This document shows, piece by piece, positions 7,000-15,104 of a stretch of 64,000 bases of DNA (position 1 is the stretch's first letter; each line of letters begins with the position of its first letter). The position numbers and the translations under genes were made by a program. Origin of the DNA: Pelomicrobium methylotrophicum (GTDB taxonomy: Bacteria > Pseudomonadota > Gammaproteobacteria > Burkholderiales > UBA6910); assembly GCF_008014345.1 (NCBI RefSeq), contig NZ_VPFL01000002.1, positions 124,001 through 188,000 on the forward strand, read 5' to 3'. A model generated the notes under the pieces. That model had not been told where the DNA came from, searched no databases, and saw only the letters and a list, made by a program, of their open reading frames with translations.

Positions 7000-7146
7000 C
7001 GGTTGGCCTCGCGTTGAACCTACTGATTATGCCACGTCACGTATTCCCAGGAAACGCAAGCATGCGTCAAAGCGGAGCGCGACCCATTGAACGGGGTGCG
7101 CCATGACTTGCAGACGCCGATAGGGCGGTGCGCTGAAGCGCACCCC
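6963..7146 (-). repeat. Direct repeat copy B: DUF433 start and promoter
   Basis: The partner of copy A (6182-6376). It spans the first codons of the DUF433 gene, a conserved extended -10 (TGGCATAAT on the minus strand, 7026-7034) and ends with the palindrome GGTGCGCT-ga-AGCGCACC at 7127-7144. The two copies are nearly equal in length but have diverged by many substitutions, so the duplication is not recent. Together they bracket the DUF433/DUF5615 module exactly. Confidence 0.72.
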
Positions 7147-7169
7147 ACCGTTTCCCGCCTGCTCCAGTG

Positions 7170-8045
7170 TCAGAAGACCCTCTCGTTGAGGATGCGCAGC
7201 AGGTACTGGCCGTAGCCGTTTTTGGCGAGGGGCCGGGCGAGGGCCTCGAGCTGCTCCGCGCTGATGTAGCCCAGGCGGTAGGCGATCTCCTCGGGGCAGG
7301 CGATCTTCAGGCCCTGACGCCGCTCGATGGTCTCGATGAAGTGGGATGCCTCCAGCATGGATTCGTGGGTGCCGGTGTCGAGCCAGGCGTAGCCCCGGCC
7401 CAGGACCACCACCTCCAACTGCCCCTGCGCGAGATATCGCTTGTTGACGTCGGTGATCTCCAGCTCCCCGCGGGCGGAGGGCTGGAGGGAGGCGGCGATG
7501 TCCAGCACCTGGTTGTCGTAGAAGTAGAGCCCGGTCACCGCGTAGCGGGAGCGGGGCTGCTGGGGCTTCTCTTCCAGGCTGAGCGCCCGCCCCTGCTCGT
7601 CGAATTCCACCACGCCGTAGCGCTCGGGGTCCTGGACCGGGTAGGCGAAGACCGTGGCGCCGCTCGTCTTGCGCGCGGCCCGCTGCACCAGCGCGGCGAG
7701 GTCGTGGCCGTAGAAAATGTTGTCGCCGAGCACCAGGGCGCAGGGGTCTCTTCCCACGAAGTCGCGCCCGATGATGAACGCCTGGGCGAGCCCCTCCGGC
7801 GCGGGCTGAACCGCGTAGGAGAAGCTCATGCCCCACTGATCGCCGGTGCCCAGCAAGTCGCGAAACCGCGGCGTGTCCTGGGGCGTGGAGATGATGAGCA
7901 CTTCGCGGATCCCCGCCAGCATCAGCGTGCTGAGCGGATAGTAGATCATGGGCTTGTCGTAGATCGGCAGCAGTTGTTTGGACACCACGTGGGTGACCGG
8001 GTAGAGGCGCGTGCCGGCGCCGCCGGCGAGGATGATGCCTTTCAT
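7170..8045 (-). CDS. rfbA: Glucose-1-phosphate thymidylyltransferase
   Basis: 291-residue RmlA, the normal length. It joins dTTP and glucose-1-phosphate to dTDP-glucose, the first step to dTDP-rhamnose. The ATG at 8045 gives [20 protein letters not shown], the nucleotide-binding signature at the very N-terminus as expected. A longer frame starting at 8114 would add 23 residues foreign to the family. [20 protein letters not shown] and the VLGDNIFYG metal-binding strand follow. It lies 121 bases downstream of rfbB on the same strand. Confidence 0.95.
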   Translation of the reverse strand: MKGIILAGGAGTRLYPVTHVVSKQLLPIYDKPMIYYPLSTLMLAGIREVLIISTPQDTPRFRDLLGTGDQWGMSFSYAVQPAPEGLAQAFIIGRDFVGRDPCALVLGDNIFYGHDLAALVQRAARKTSGATVFAYPVQDPERYGVVEFDEQGRALSLEEKPQQPRSRYAVTGLYFYDNQVLDIAASLQPSARGELEITDVNKRYLAQGQLEVVVLGRGYAWLDTGTHESMLEASHFIETIERRQGLKIACPEEIAYRLGYISAEQLEALARPLAKNGYGQYLLRILNERVF

Positions 8046-8166
8046 GCGAGCGTCTGTGAACAGGGGTGATGGATTGAGCGTTTCTTCGGCAAACCGGATC
8101 GGGTTCCGCCCCACCCGCGGTCCGCTCGTGCGCCCGAGAGAGCGATCCCGGCGGAGCGGTGGCGGA

Positions 8167-9222
8167 TCAACGGTTTCCGTAATTCTGTTCGATCCATTGA
8201 CGATAGGCGCCCGTGGTCACGCCGTCGACCCAGTCCCGGTGGGCGATGTACCAGTCGACCGTTTTCCGGAGGCCGGTCTCGAACGTCTCCTTCGGCGCCC
8301 AGCCGAGCTCCGCGCGGATCTTCCGGGTGTCCATGGCGTAACGGCGGTCGTGGCCGGGGCGGTCCTGGACGTACTTGATGAGCGCCGCGTGGGGACGGCG
8401 TGAGGGATGCAGCTCGTCGAGGATGGCGCAGATCGTTTTCACCACGTCGATGTTGGTCTTCTCGCACTCGCCGCCGATGTTGTAGGTCTCGCCCACCCGG
8501 CCGTCCTCCAGCACCCGGCGGATCGCAGCGCAGTGGTCTTCCACGTACAGCCAGTCGCGCACGTTGAGCCCGTCGCCGTAGACGGGGAGGGGTTGCCCGG
8601 TGAGCCCGTTCAGGATCATGAGCGGGATCAGCTTCTCGGGGAACTGGTAGGGGCCGTAGTTGTTGGAGCAGTTGGTGGTGAGGGTGGGCAGCCCGTAGGT
8701 GTGGTGGTAGGCGCGCACCAGGTGGTCGGAGGCGGCTTTGGAGGCGGAGTACGGGCTGTTGGGGGCGTAGGGGGTCGTCTCCGAGAACGCGGGGTCAGCC
8801 GGTCCCAGGGAGCCGTACACCTCGTCGGTGGACACGTGCAGAAAGCGGAAGCGGTCCCGCTCGGCGCCTTTGAGCCCCTCCCAGTAGGCCCGCACTTCGT
8901 CCAGCAGGCGGAAGGTGCCCACGATGTTGGTCTGGATGAAGTCCTCGGGCCCGTGGATCGAGCGGTCCACGTGGCTTTCGGCGGCGAAGTGCACCACGGC
9001 GCGCGGCCGGTACTGGCCCAGCAGCTCGCGCACGAGCCGGTGATCGGCGATATCGCCCCGCACGAAGATGTGCCGGGGATCGTCAACCACCTCAGCCAGG
9101 TTGCCGAGGTTGCCGGCATAGGTGAGCTTGTCCAGGTTGACCACGGGCTCGCCCACCTCGCGCAGCCACTGAAGGACGAAGTTGGCGCCGATGAAGCCGG
9201 CGCCGCCGGTGACGAGGATCAT
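8167..9222 (-). CDS. rfbB: dTDP-glucose 4,6-dehydratase
   Basis: 351-residue extended SDR enzyme making dTDP-4-keto-6-deoxyglucose. It shows [16 protein letters not shown] (NAD binding), the [12 protein letters not shown] motif, the catalytic [11 protein letters not shown] loop near 133-143, and YSASKAASD near 161-169 with the active Tyr and Lys. [18 protein letters not shown] is diagnostic for RmlB. Its ATG at 9222 overlaps the end of a truncated nucleotidyltransferase gene by four bases, so toxin-antitoxin debris leads straight into the dTDP-rhamnose genes. Partners in the window are rfbA (next) and rfbC (3.5 kb on); rfbD is missing. Confidence 0.96.
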   Translation of the reverse strand: MILVTGGAGFIGANFVLQWLREVGEPVVNLDKLTYAGNLGNLAEVVDDPRHIFVRGDIADHRLVRELLGQYRPRAVVHFAAESHVDRSIHGPEDFIQTNIVGTFRLLDEVRAYWEGLKGAERDRFRFLHVSTDEVYGSLGPADPAFSETTPYAPNSPYSASKAASDHLVRAYHHTYGLPTLTTNCSNNYGPYQFPEKLIPLMILNGLTGQPLPVYGDGLNVRDWLYVEDHCAAIRRVLEDGRVGETYNIGGECEKTNIDVVKTICAILDELHPSRRPHAALIKYVQDRPGHDRRYAMDTRKIRAELGWAPKETFETGLRKTVDWYIAHRDWVDGVTTGAYRQWIEQNYGNR

Positions 9223-9473
9223 GACCGCGCCTCGTCCAGCCAGCGGGACCGCCCCTTTTCGACCACGCCGAATTTTTCGAGGCGAAAACGGCGAGCGGGC
9301 GGCAGCGGCTCTGCGACGATCGACAGGTCTCTGCCCGAATCGGGGCGCATGGTGCCGCGAGCGACCGAGCCGTGGCGCGCCAAGGCGCGCAAGCGGTCTC
9401 CATACACCGGCTGGCAGGCCGCAGGCAGGGCGGAAACGATCCGTTTGGACGCCTCCCGATCCATGGACCTCAT
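9219..9473 (-). pseudogene. Truncated nucleotidyltransferase with a broken catalytic motif
   Basis: 84 codons from an ATG at 9473 that overlaps (ATGA) the stop of the preceding MNT gene. [20 protein letters not shown] aligns with the usual GSVARGTxRPDSDxDLxxV, but the first catalytic Asp is Gly (position 47). After [20 protein letters not shown] the frame ends where rfbB begins, so the C-terminal part expected of this family (roughly 25 or more residues) is absent. It is read as a remnant, although it remains open and could be translated in a chain HEPN-MNT-MNT'-rfbB with four-base overlaps. Confidence 0.65.
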
Positions 9474-9841
9474 CCGGCGTCTTTGCACAAAACCCACACG
9501 ATCTCCTGCACGAGCTGCTGCGCGAAGCGGGACTCCGATGCCATCAGGCGCTCCCATTCCGGCCGGGTGTACACGAGCAGCTCCGCGGGCACCGGGAGGT
9601 CGAGGATATTCCATCGGGTAGCGCGCTCATGGAAGGGGAGCGGCGAGTCTTCCACTACAGCCACCAGGTCCACGTCGCTGCCCACGCCCCAGTCGCCCCG
9701 GGCGTAGGAGCCGAAGTAGCCGATGCGCAGAACCCCGGGATGGCGCTTCGCTTCTTCTGCGGCCCAGTCTCTGACCGCATGGTCGACGATCGCCCGATCA
9801 GGCCAGGCGAGCACGGACGAACTCAAGGATCTCACGGGCAT
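9470..9841 (-). CDS. MNT-domain nucleotidyltransferase of a HEPN-MNT pair
   Basis: About 123 residues. [20 protein letters not shown] then DLVAVV shows the full GS...DxD signature, and the C-terminus VLCKDAG ends with an ATGA overlap into the next gene. MNT proteins of this sort pair with HEPN proteins encoded immediately upstream. The start is uncertain: ATG 9841 lies inside the upstream HEPN gene, and GTG codons at 9835 and 9814 are alternatives, the last giving a short overlap with the ancestral HEPN stop at 9798. Whether it acts as an antitoxin here is inferred from the pairing. Confidence 0.75.
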   Translation of the reverse strand: MPVRSLSSSVLAWPDRAIVDHAVRDWAAEEAKRHPGVLRIGYFGSYARGDWGVGSDVDLVAVVEDSPLPFHERATRWNILDLPVPAELLVYTRPEWERLMASESRFAQQLVQEIVWVLCKDAG

Positions 9842-10182
9842 AGGCGATGGCCTGATCGCTTTGTAATGGAGCCGTAGTGCTCGAAAGGCGCCCCTTCGGG
9901 GTGGCCATGGGCGCAGCCGCTGGCGACATAGAAATTGTCCAGGACTTTTCCCTTTTCGACCCATTCCGCGGGCGCTGGCCTGGGCAGCTCGCTCAGCAGG
10001 CGGGCCACCGTGTGTCCCCAGGCTTCCTGTCCCGAACGAAGGTGCAGGGCCTTGACGGCCTTTTCGGCGGATTGCTGGGCCGCGAAACAGGCCCATTCGT
10101 GACGCCCGTCCCGCTGGGAGGCCAGCGCCTGTTCCAGATCCCGTTCCGCTTGCCTGAACCAGTCCGCGGCGCGGTTGCTCAT
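9798..10182 (-). pseudogene. HEPN-domain protein gene with a C-terminal frameshift
   Basis: From the ATG at 10182: MSNRAADWFRQAERDLEQAL, then FAAQQSAEKAVKALHL and HTVARLLSELP, a classic HEPN-domain protein of the HEPN-first, MNT-second type. The present frame ends at 9832 as [11 protein letters not shown]. Shifting one base after ITKR gives [19 protein letters not shown] and a stop at 9798, which is the expected family ending. A single-base deletion is therefore likely. The protein may still fold without its last helix, or the shift may be a sequencing error. Confidence 0.72.
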
Positions 10183-10282
10183 GAAGGTCGCGAGGGAAAG
10201 TGTCGAATCAGGGTCAATTCTAGGTTTTTCCGGGGATTCCGTGTAGGCTACCGCCGCTTGGTTGGGCGTGTTGGGGTGTTCT

Positions 10283-11236
10283 TTGCGTTTTCTCCTGGTC
10301 AAGACGTCGTCCCTGGGCGACGTGGTCCACAACCTGCCGGTCGCCACCGATCTGGCCCGCGCATACCCCGGCTGCCGCATCGACTGGGTGGTGGAGGAAA
10401 GCTTCGCCGCGATCCCGCGGCTCCATCCCGCGGTCTCGCGGGTCATCCCCGTGGCGCTGCGCCGTTGGCGCCGCCGGCCCCTTGCGCCGGCCACCTGGTC
10501 GGCGCTTCTCCGGCTGCGGGCCGCCCTGCGGGAAGAGCGTTATGACGGGATCATCGATACCCAGGGCTTGTTGAAAAGCGCATTGGTCGCGCGCATCGCC
10601 CGGGGGCGGCGCTGCGGCTTCCACCGGGCGAGCGCCCGCGAGCCTCTGGCCGCGGCCTTTTACGAGGAGACGCACCGCGTCGAGCGGCGCTTGCACGCAG
10701 TGGAGCGCAACCGCCGGCTCGCGGCCCGCTGCGCCGGCTACGCCCTCGCCGAGCCCGCCGACTACGGCATCCAGGCGCCGGCGCGGCGGTTTCCCTGGCT
10801 GAACGCCGGGCGCTACGTGGTGCTGCTCCACGCCACCAGCCGGGAGGACAAGTTGTGGCCCGAAGCCCGGTGGGTCGAGTTGGGAAAGCACCTCGCGGAT
10901 CGGGGCGCGACCAGTGTGCTTCCCGCCGGAAACCCTTGGGAAAAGGCGCGGGCGGAACGGCTCGCCGCCGCGATCCCCGGAGCAGTGGCGGCGCCTCGGC
11001 TCGATCTGGAGGAATTGGCGGCGGTGCTGGCGGGGGCCTGGGTCGTCATCGGCGTGGACACCGGGCTCACCCATCTGGCGGCGGCCCTGGACCGGCCCGT
11101 GGTGGGCATTTATTGCGCGACAGACCCGGGACTCACGGGCGTGTACGCGGGCAGCCGCGCCCTCAACGTGGGGGGGGCCGGGCGGCCGCCGCAGGTGGCG
11201 GAAGTGTTGGATGCGCTCTGGGCCTTGGTACACTGA
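10283..11236 (+). CDS. waaC: Lipopolysaccharide heptosyltransferase I
   Basis: Glycosyltransferase family 9 enzyme that adds the first heptose to Kdo2-lipid A on the inner face of the inner membrane. The N-terminal domain starts LRFLLVKTSSLGDVVHNLPV, the WaaC hallmark. The C-terminal sugar-nucleotide domain has LLHATSREDKLWPE and VIGVDTGLTHLAAALDRPV. TTG at 10283 is preferred because it makes the family N-terminus exact (317 residues) and has a purine-rich GGGG just before it. TTG 10262 and GTG 10268 are in-frame alternatives. waaA, which acts just before it in the pathway, follows after a vapBC relic. Confidence 0.93.
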   Translation: MRFLLVKTSSLGDVVHNLPVATDLARAYPGCRIDWVVEESFAAIPRLHPAVSRVIPVALRRWRRRPLAPATWSALLRLRAALREERYDGIIDTQGLLKSALVARIARGRRCGFHRASAREPLAAAFYEETHRVERRLHAVERNRRLAARCAGYALAEPADYGIQAPARRFPWLNAGRYVVLLHATSREDKLWPEARWVELGKHLADRGATSVLPAGNPWEKARAERLAAAIPGAVAAPRLDLEELAAVLAGAWVVIGVDTGLTHLAAALDRPVVGIYCATDPGLTGVYAGSRALNVGGAGRPPQVAEVLDALWALVH

Positions 11237-11268
11237 CCGTGTAACACGGATCCAACAAGAAGCCTGCG

Positions 11269-11504
11269 ATGGCCAATCTCACCATTACGTTGAGCGACGA
11301 CCTGCTTAAAAAAAGCGCGGATTCGCGCCCTGGAGCAGGGCACTTCGTTCGGTGAACGCGCTCATTCGCGAGTTTCTCGAGGGTTACGCCGGGGTGGAAT
11401 CCGCCCGCCAGCAGGCCGTGTCCGACCTGCTGCGGCTCGCTCGCGAATCCCGTGCCCGTCGCGGCGGCCGCAGATGGACGCGGGACGAGTTGCATGAGCG
11501 GTGA
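11269..11504 (+). pseudogene. Frameshifted antitoxin gene of a vapBC pair
   Basis: The frame opens MANLTITLSDDLLKK, a ribbon-helix-helix antitoxin start. It is broken at a run of seven A (about 11309-11315) and again around 11340-11352. Joining the frames restores ARIRALEQGTS, VNALIREFLEGYAG and RRWTRDELHER, ending at TGA 11502-11504. Two shifts make a functional product unlikely. Its end overlaps the GTG of the vapC relic, as in an intact operon. A homopolymer error could explain the first shift but not the second. Confidence 0.75.
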
Positions 11505-11620
11505 GGGCTTTCTTGGATACGAACGCTCTGATGTATCTGTTCACCGAAGATCTGCAGCACGGGCGGAAGTTCGACGGGCCCGTGGTTCAAAACCCATTCC
11601 GATCAATACGCGCCGCATGA
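11501..11620 (+). pseudogene. vapC with its middle deleted: 39-codon PIN remnant
   Basis: From GTG 11501: MRAFLDTNALMYL joined directly to FTEDLQHGRKFDGPVVQNPF and a TGA at 11618-11620. The first piece is the PIN N-terminus with catalytic Asp; the second is the C-terminal active-site strand and tail. About two thirds of the protein between them is missing, and the deletion is in frame. The short frame remains open and its stop overlaps the waaA ATG by four bases, so it may now serve only as a leader coupling translation into waaA. Confidence 0.78.
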
Positions 11621-12876
11621 GCGCCGGCCGTCGGGCCTACACCACCCTGCTCTGGCTCGCCTTGCCGCTTATTCCCTTGCGGCTCGCGTGGCGCGCCCGG
11701 CGCCAGCCGGCGTACCTGGACCACGTGGCCGAGCGCTTCGGCCGCTACGGGAAAGCGCCCAGCCATCCGGTGATCTGGATCCACGCCGTGTCGGTGGGCG
11801 AGACCCGCGCCGCGGCGCCCCTGGTGGAGCGTCTTCTGGAAAGGTACCCCGATCACCGGATTCTCCTCACCCATATGACGCCCACGGGACGGGAAGCCGG
11901 CCGGCAGCTTTTCGGGGACCGCGTCCTGCAGCGCTATCTGCCCTACGACTACCCTTTTGCCGTGCGCCGGTTCCTGGGGCATTTCCGGCCGAGGGCGGGG
12001 CTGCTCATGGAGACGGAGCTGTGGTTTAACCTGATCGCCGGCTGCAAGGCGGCGGGGGTGCCCCTGTACCTCGTCAACGCGCGCCTGTCGGAGCGCTCGT
12101 ATCGCCGCTACGCGCGCTTTTCGCGGCTTGCGGCGGAGGCGCTGGGGGATTTGAGCGGCGTGCTGGCCCAGACCGAAGCGGACGCGGAGCGGCTTTCGCG
12201 GCTCGGGGCCCGCCGGGTGGAAGTCGCCGGCAACCTCAAGTTCGACCTGACGCCGCCGCCGCCGATGCTGGAGCGTGGACGCGCGCTTCGAGCCCAGTTC
12301 GGGTGCGAGCGGCCGGTGTTTCTCGCCGCCAGCACCCGCGAAGGGGAGGAGGCGCGGGTGCTGGACGCAGTGGCTCGGGTGAACGTGCCGGGGCTGCTCA
12401 CCGTCATCGTGCCCCGGCATCCCCAGCGCTTCGGCGAGGTCGCCGCGCTCATCGCCCGCCGGGGGCTCAGATTCCAACGCCGCAGCGAGGATCGGCCGGT
12501 CGCGCCCGGGACGCAAGTGGTGCTGGGCGATTCCATGGGAGAGCTTTTCGCTTACTACGCGGCCTGCGACGTGGCGTTCGTGGGCGGGAGCCTGCTGCCG
12601 CTGGGCGGGCAGAACCTGATCGAGGCCTGCGCTGTGGGGGCGCCGGTGCTGATCGGACCCCACACTTTCAACTTCGAGGAAGCCGCCCGGCGGGCGGTGG
12701 AAGAAGGCGCGGCGCTGCGGGTGGCGGACGAGCAAGCCCTCGCTCGCGCGGTGGCCGGGCTGCTCACGGACGCCGCGCGCCGCCGCCGCATGGCCGAGGC
12801 GGCCCTCGCTTTTGCCGAGCGCCACCGGGGGGCGGCCGAGCGGGTGCTCGCCCGGATTACTTCAGATATGCGTTGA
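11617..12876 (+). CDS. waaA: Kdo transferase (3-deoxy-D-manno-octulosonic acid transferase)
   Basis: 419 residues, normal for WaaA/KdtA. It transfers Kdo from CMP-Kdo to lipid IVA at the inner membrane. It begins MSAGRRAYTTLLWLALPLIP with the N-terminal hydrophobic anchor. IWIHAVSVGETRAA near residues 50-63, LLMETELWFN and the GT-B C-terminal motif VGGSLLPLGGQNLIEAC are diagnostic. ATG 11617 is chosen because it starts the known N-terminus and overlaps the vapC remnant stop (ATGA); the frame is open further upstream but reads through the relic. Its 3' end overlaps the convergent tolC gene by 20 bases. Confidence 0.95.
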   Translation: MSAGRRAYTTLLWLALPLIPLRLAWRARRQPAYLDHVAERFGRYGKAPSHPVIWIHAVSVGETRAAAPLVERLLERYPDHRILLTHMTPTGREAGRQLFGDRVLQRYLPYDYPFAVRRFLGHFRPRAGLLMETELWFNLIAGCKAAGVPLYLVNARLSERSYRRYARFSRLAAEALGDLSGVLAQTEADAERLSRLGARRVEVAGNLKFDLTPPPPMLERGRALRAQFGCERPVFLAASTREGEEARVLDAVARVNVPGLLTVIVPRHPQRFGEVAALIARRGLRFQRRSEDRPVAPGTQVVLGDSMGELFAYYAACDVAFVGGSLLPLGGQNLIEACAVGAPVLIGPHTFNFEEAARRAVEEGAALRVADEQALARAVAGLLTDAARRRRMAEAALAFAERHRGAAERVLARITSDMR

Positions 12877-14155
12877 CCGCCACCACGTCCTGGTCGGTGA
12901 GCACGCCGGCCGAGCGGCGCAGCTCGAGGAAGCTGATGACATAGTCATAGAGGGCCTGGAAGTAGTCCCGGCGCGCCGAGTAGAGCTGCTGCTGGGCGTT
13001 CAGCACGTCGACGAAGGTGCGCACGCCCACCTCCTGGCCGGTGATGGTGGAATCGAGCTGGCTCTGGCTGGACACCAGGGCCTGTTCCAGGGCTTTGACC
13101 CGGGCGATGCCGTTGGTGACGTTGAGGTAGGCCTGGCGCACGTTCTGGGCGATGGTGCGGCGCACGTTGTCCAGGTCCTGCAGCGCCTTGTCCTGGTTGG
13201 CCAGCGCTTCACGTACCCGCGACTGGGTGGCGAAACCCTGGAAGAGGGGCACGCCCAGTTGCACGCCGACCGCGGTGGATTGGGAGGTGAAGTTTCCACC
13301 GAATGCCGGATTGCCCCGGGAATCGCTGTAGGAGACCGTCAGGTCGAGCGTCGGATAGTGACCGGCGCGGGCCCGTTCCACTTCCTGCTGGGCCAGCGCG
13401 TAGGCGTCCTGCTGGATCTTGAGCAGCAGGCTGTTGCGCTCCGCCAGCTCGATCCACTCGTCCATGGTGGCGGGCGTGGGTGTGACGAGCTGGAACTTGT
13501 CCTGGTTGACCCGGGCGAGCTCGCCCGGATAGCGGCCGATGATCTGCTGGAGCGCCCGCTTCTTGATTTCCAGGTCGTTGCGGGCGGCGATCTCCTGGGC
13601 GCTGGTGAGATCGAAGCGCGCCTGGGCCTCGTAGGTGTCGACGATGGTGGCGGTGCCGACCTCGAAGTTTCGCTTGGCCTGCTCGAGCTGCTGGGCGATG
13701 GCCCGCTTCTGCGCCTGCGCCAGCTCCACGTTGACCTGGGCCAGCAGCACGTCGAAGTAGGCTTTGGCTACCCGGATGATCAGATCCTGGGTCGCTTGCG
13801 CGAGCTGGGACTCGGCTTGCTCCACCTGGAGCTTCGCCTGCTCGTAGGCCACCAGGTTCTGCTTGCGGTAGAGGGGCTGGGTGGCGGTGATGTTCAGCGA
13901 GCGGGAGTAGAAATTCGCGCTTCCGCTGAAGCTGCTGTCGGTTTCGTTGTAGTTGCGGTTGGCCGACAGCGACACGGACGGCAGCAGTCCCGCCAGCCCC
14001 TGCGGCAGGCGTTCCTGGGCCGCCTGGAAAGCGGCCCGGGCCGATTGGTACTGGGCGTCCCGCACGGTCGCTTCCCGGTAGATGGAAAGCAGGTCTTCCG
14101 CCTGGGCGGCGCCGGCGAGGGCGAGGGCCACGAGAGCCGAAACAACACGTCGCAT
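12857..14155 (-). CDS. tolC: TolC-family outer-membrane efflux channel
   Basis: 432-residue outer-membrane factor forming the trimeric exit duct for RND efflux pumps and type I secretion. The start MRRVVSALVALALAGAAQAE is a clear Sec signal peptide; ATG 14155 is preferred over 14176 because AGGAG is correctly spaced before it. The mature part shows the two OEP repeats rich in heptads and Gln/Ala, including NRNYNET and VGVRTFVDVLNAQQQLYSAR. It lies downstream of pcm on the same strand and 3 kb from an RND permease and adaptor it could serve. Confidence 0.93.
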   Translation of the reverse strand: MRRVVSALVALALAGAAQAEDLLSIYREATVRDAQYQSARAAFQAAQERLPQGLAGLLPSVSLSANRNYNETDSSFSGSANFYSRSLNITATQPLYRKQNLVAYEQAKLQVEQAESQLAQATQDLIIRVAKAYFDVLLAQVNVELAQAQKRAIAQQLEQAKRNFEVGTATIVDTYEAQARFDLTSAQEIAARNDLEIKKRALQQIIGRYPGELARVNQDKFQLVTPTPATMDEWIELAERNSLLLKIQQDAYALAQQEVERARAGHYPTLDLTVSYSDSRGNPAFGGNFTSQSTAVGVQLGVPLFQGFATQSRVREALANQDKALQDLDNVRRTIAQNVRQAYLNVTNGIARVKALEQALVSSQSQLDSTITGQEVGVRTFVDVLNAQQQLYSARRDYFQALYDYVISFLELRRSAGVLTDQDVVAVNAYLK

Positions 14156-14243
14156 GAGAGAAGCTCCTGCGTTCATGGGGACGCCGGGCGGGCCGGATCG
14201 CCTTGGGAGCGGACAGGCGCCCCCGCGCCCGGCGGCGGCATGA

Positions 14244-14897
14244 TCAGAAGACGAACCGCGATGGCCGCCAGGCGTTTCTGAGCGGCGCAATGCAGGTTTC
14301 GAAGAGCTCGTCGGTGCGGTAGACACCCTCGGCGACGCAGGTGACGAGCCGCACTTGCATGATGGGCTCCTCGCCCACCACCGCCAGCAGGCGCCCGCCC
14401 ACGGCCAGGCTCTGCTGGAACGCCTCCGGGAGCACGGGCACGGAGCCTGTGAGCAGGATCGCGTCGTAGGGCGCATGCGCCGGCCAGCCGCGGGAGGCGT
14501 CGCCCAGCTCCACCGTCACGTTGCGGATGCCGTAGGCATGGAGATTCCTTTCGCCGAAGGCCTTGAGCTCGGGATGGATCTCCACGCTGTAGACGTGGCG
14601 CGCCCGCTGGGCGAGCAGCGCCGTCATGTAGCCGCTGCCGGTGCCGACTTCCAGGACTTTGTCGCCGGGCTTCACGCCGAGCTCCTGGAGCATGCGCGCT
14701 TCCAGCTTCGGCGCGAGCATCACCTCGCCGTGCCCCAGGGGAATCTCCATGTCGGCAAAGGCGAGCGCCTTGTAGGGTGGCGGCACGAATTCCTCCCGGC
14801 GCACCTGAAACAGCAGGTCGAGCACTTCCTGGTCCAGCACTTCCCACGGCCGGATCTGCTGCTCGATCATGTTGAAGCGGGCTTGCTCCACGTTCAC
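14244..14897 (-). CDS. pcm: Protein-L-isoaspartate O-methyltransferase family protein
   Basis: 217-residue SAM-dependent methyltransferase of the PCMT family. Residues VNVEQARFNMIEQQIRPW are typical of the branch found next to tolC in betaproteobacteria. The SAM-binding motif VLEVGTGSGYMTALLAQRA follows. GTG 14897 is taken as start, with GGAG upstream and the conserved N-terminus beginning there; extension to 14963 adds residues unlike the family. Pcm repairs isoaspartyl residues, but tolC-linked members may have another substrate, so the function is given at family level. Confidence 0.87.
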   Translation of the reverse strand: MNVEQARFNMIEQQIRPWEVLDQEVLDLLFQVRREEFVPPPYKALAFADMEIPLGHGEVMLAPKLEARMLQELGVKPGDKVLEVGTGSGYMTALLAQRARHVYSVEIHPELKAFGERNLHAYGIRNVTVELGDASRGWPAHAPYDAILLTGSVPVLPEAFQQSLAVGGRLLAVVGEEPIMQVRLVTCVAEGVYRTDELFETCIAPLRNAWRPSRFVF

Positions 14898-15104
14898 CTG
14901 GCTTCTCCGTTTGTCGTGTGGCGTTTTTGCCGCGCAGCGCGCGCTTGCGGACAGGGCGCTCATTATACTGCACCGCCGCGGGGGCTCGTAGCCGCGCTCT
15001 GGGCGGGCATCGGTCGCAAATCCGCCTCAATCCAGGGTCCTCCTCCGCTGAACCGTGGGAACCGTCATCCCCATCGCCGAGAGCGCGGCCGCCGGGGGCG
15101 CGGG

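Noticed and set aside
6221-7146. Idea that repeats around TA cassettes are integron attC sites
   Set aside because: A GTTRRRY-like word (gttgaac, 7013-7019) is present but no matching RYYYAAC partner or attC fold was found, no integrase is nearby, and the repeats extend into DUF433 coding sequence.
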